Of a stretch of DNA of 20,970 nucleotides, positions 20,946 to 20,970 are shown piece after piece. The notes beneath the pieces are model-generated. The model was not told where the DNA came from and searched no databases. It saw only the letters and a list, made by a program, of their open reading frames with translations. The stretch comes from Candidatus Pacearchaeota archaeon. GTDB lineage: Archaea > Nanobdellota > Nanobdellia > Pacearchaeales > GW2011-AR1. Position 1 is the first letter of the stretch, and each line of letters starts with the position of its first letter. The DNA lies in the NCBI GenBank assembly GCA_017609795.1, contig JAFCDH010000003.1, forward strand, positions 1 through 20,970. Reading direction: 5' to 3'. The translations under genes were made by a program, and so were the position numbers.

Positions 20946-20970
20946 ACATTATAATGAGCTACATAATCAA

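Noticed and set aside
1..20970. CRISPR array
   Set aside because: The intergenic repeats are dispersed, imperfect, far apart and in both orientations. There are no regularly spaced short direct repeats and no cas genes.

Overview
The window is AT-rich (I estimate a little over one quarter G+C) and reads as archaeal chromosome. Supporting signs are an archaeal diphthine synthase for elongation factor 2, an archaeal D-aminoacyl-tRNA deacylase, a TrmB-family regulator, archaeal-type isoleucyl- and arginyl-tRNA synthetases, a radical-SAM tRNA methylthiotransferase, an Fe-S-helicase-like protein, a CCA-less tRNA-Leu, and TATA boxes 20-30 nt before start codons with almost no ribosome-binding sites (leaderless mRNAs). 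The compact genes, very low G+C and many tiny membrane or basic proteins suggest a DPANN lineage (Woesearchaeota/Pacearchaeota-like). That placement is inference.

Layout. 1-2101: minus-strand block with a disrupted D-aminoacyl-tRNA deacylase gene directly behind a vapBC toxin-antitoxin pair, and an unknown basic-tailed protein. 2239-8095: plus-strand block with a small membrane protein, diphthine synthase, a small acidic protein, IleRS, a TrmB regulator (the one gene with a clear Shine-Dalgarno site) and a GtrA-like membrane protein, meeting a minus-strand methylthiotransferase tail to tail. 9477-12757: an unknown 160-aa protein, a convergent AbrB-like/RelE-like pair bounded by an 18-bp direct repeat that includes the argS 3' end, argS, and an unknown protein. 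12754-13381: an untracked zinc-ribbon microprotein, a 376-nt gene-free stretch with stacked hairpins (candidate small RNA), and tRNA-Leu(UAA). 13455-17299: a small protein, a secreted protein, an XPD/Rad3-like helicase, two membrane microproteins and a YbjQ-family protein. 17396-20775: minus-strand run of small genes including an AbrB-nucleotidyltransferase fusion operon, a GFLG-repeat microprotein coupled to a ribbon-helix-helix-like protein, and unknown membrane and soluble proteins.

Themes. The recognisable genes serve translation (tRNA charging, proofreading, tRNA and EF2 modification). Several toxin-antitoxin-like modules (vapBC, AbrB/RelE, AbrB-nucleotidyltransferase) lie among them. 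The most notable unexplained structure is a family of about 85-105-nt imperfect inverted-repeat elements found in at least seven intergenic gaps. Two further loci carry hairpins with a shared AAAACCGAA loop and may encode small structured RNAs.
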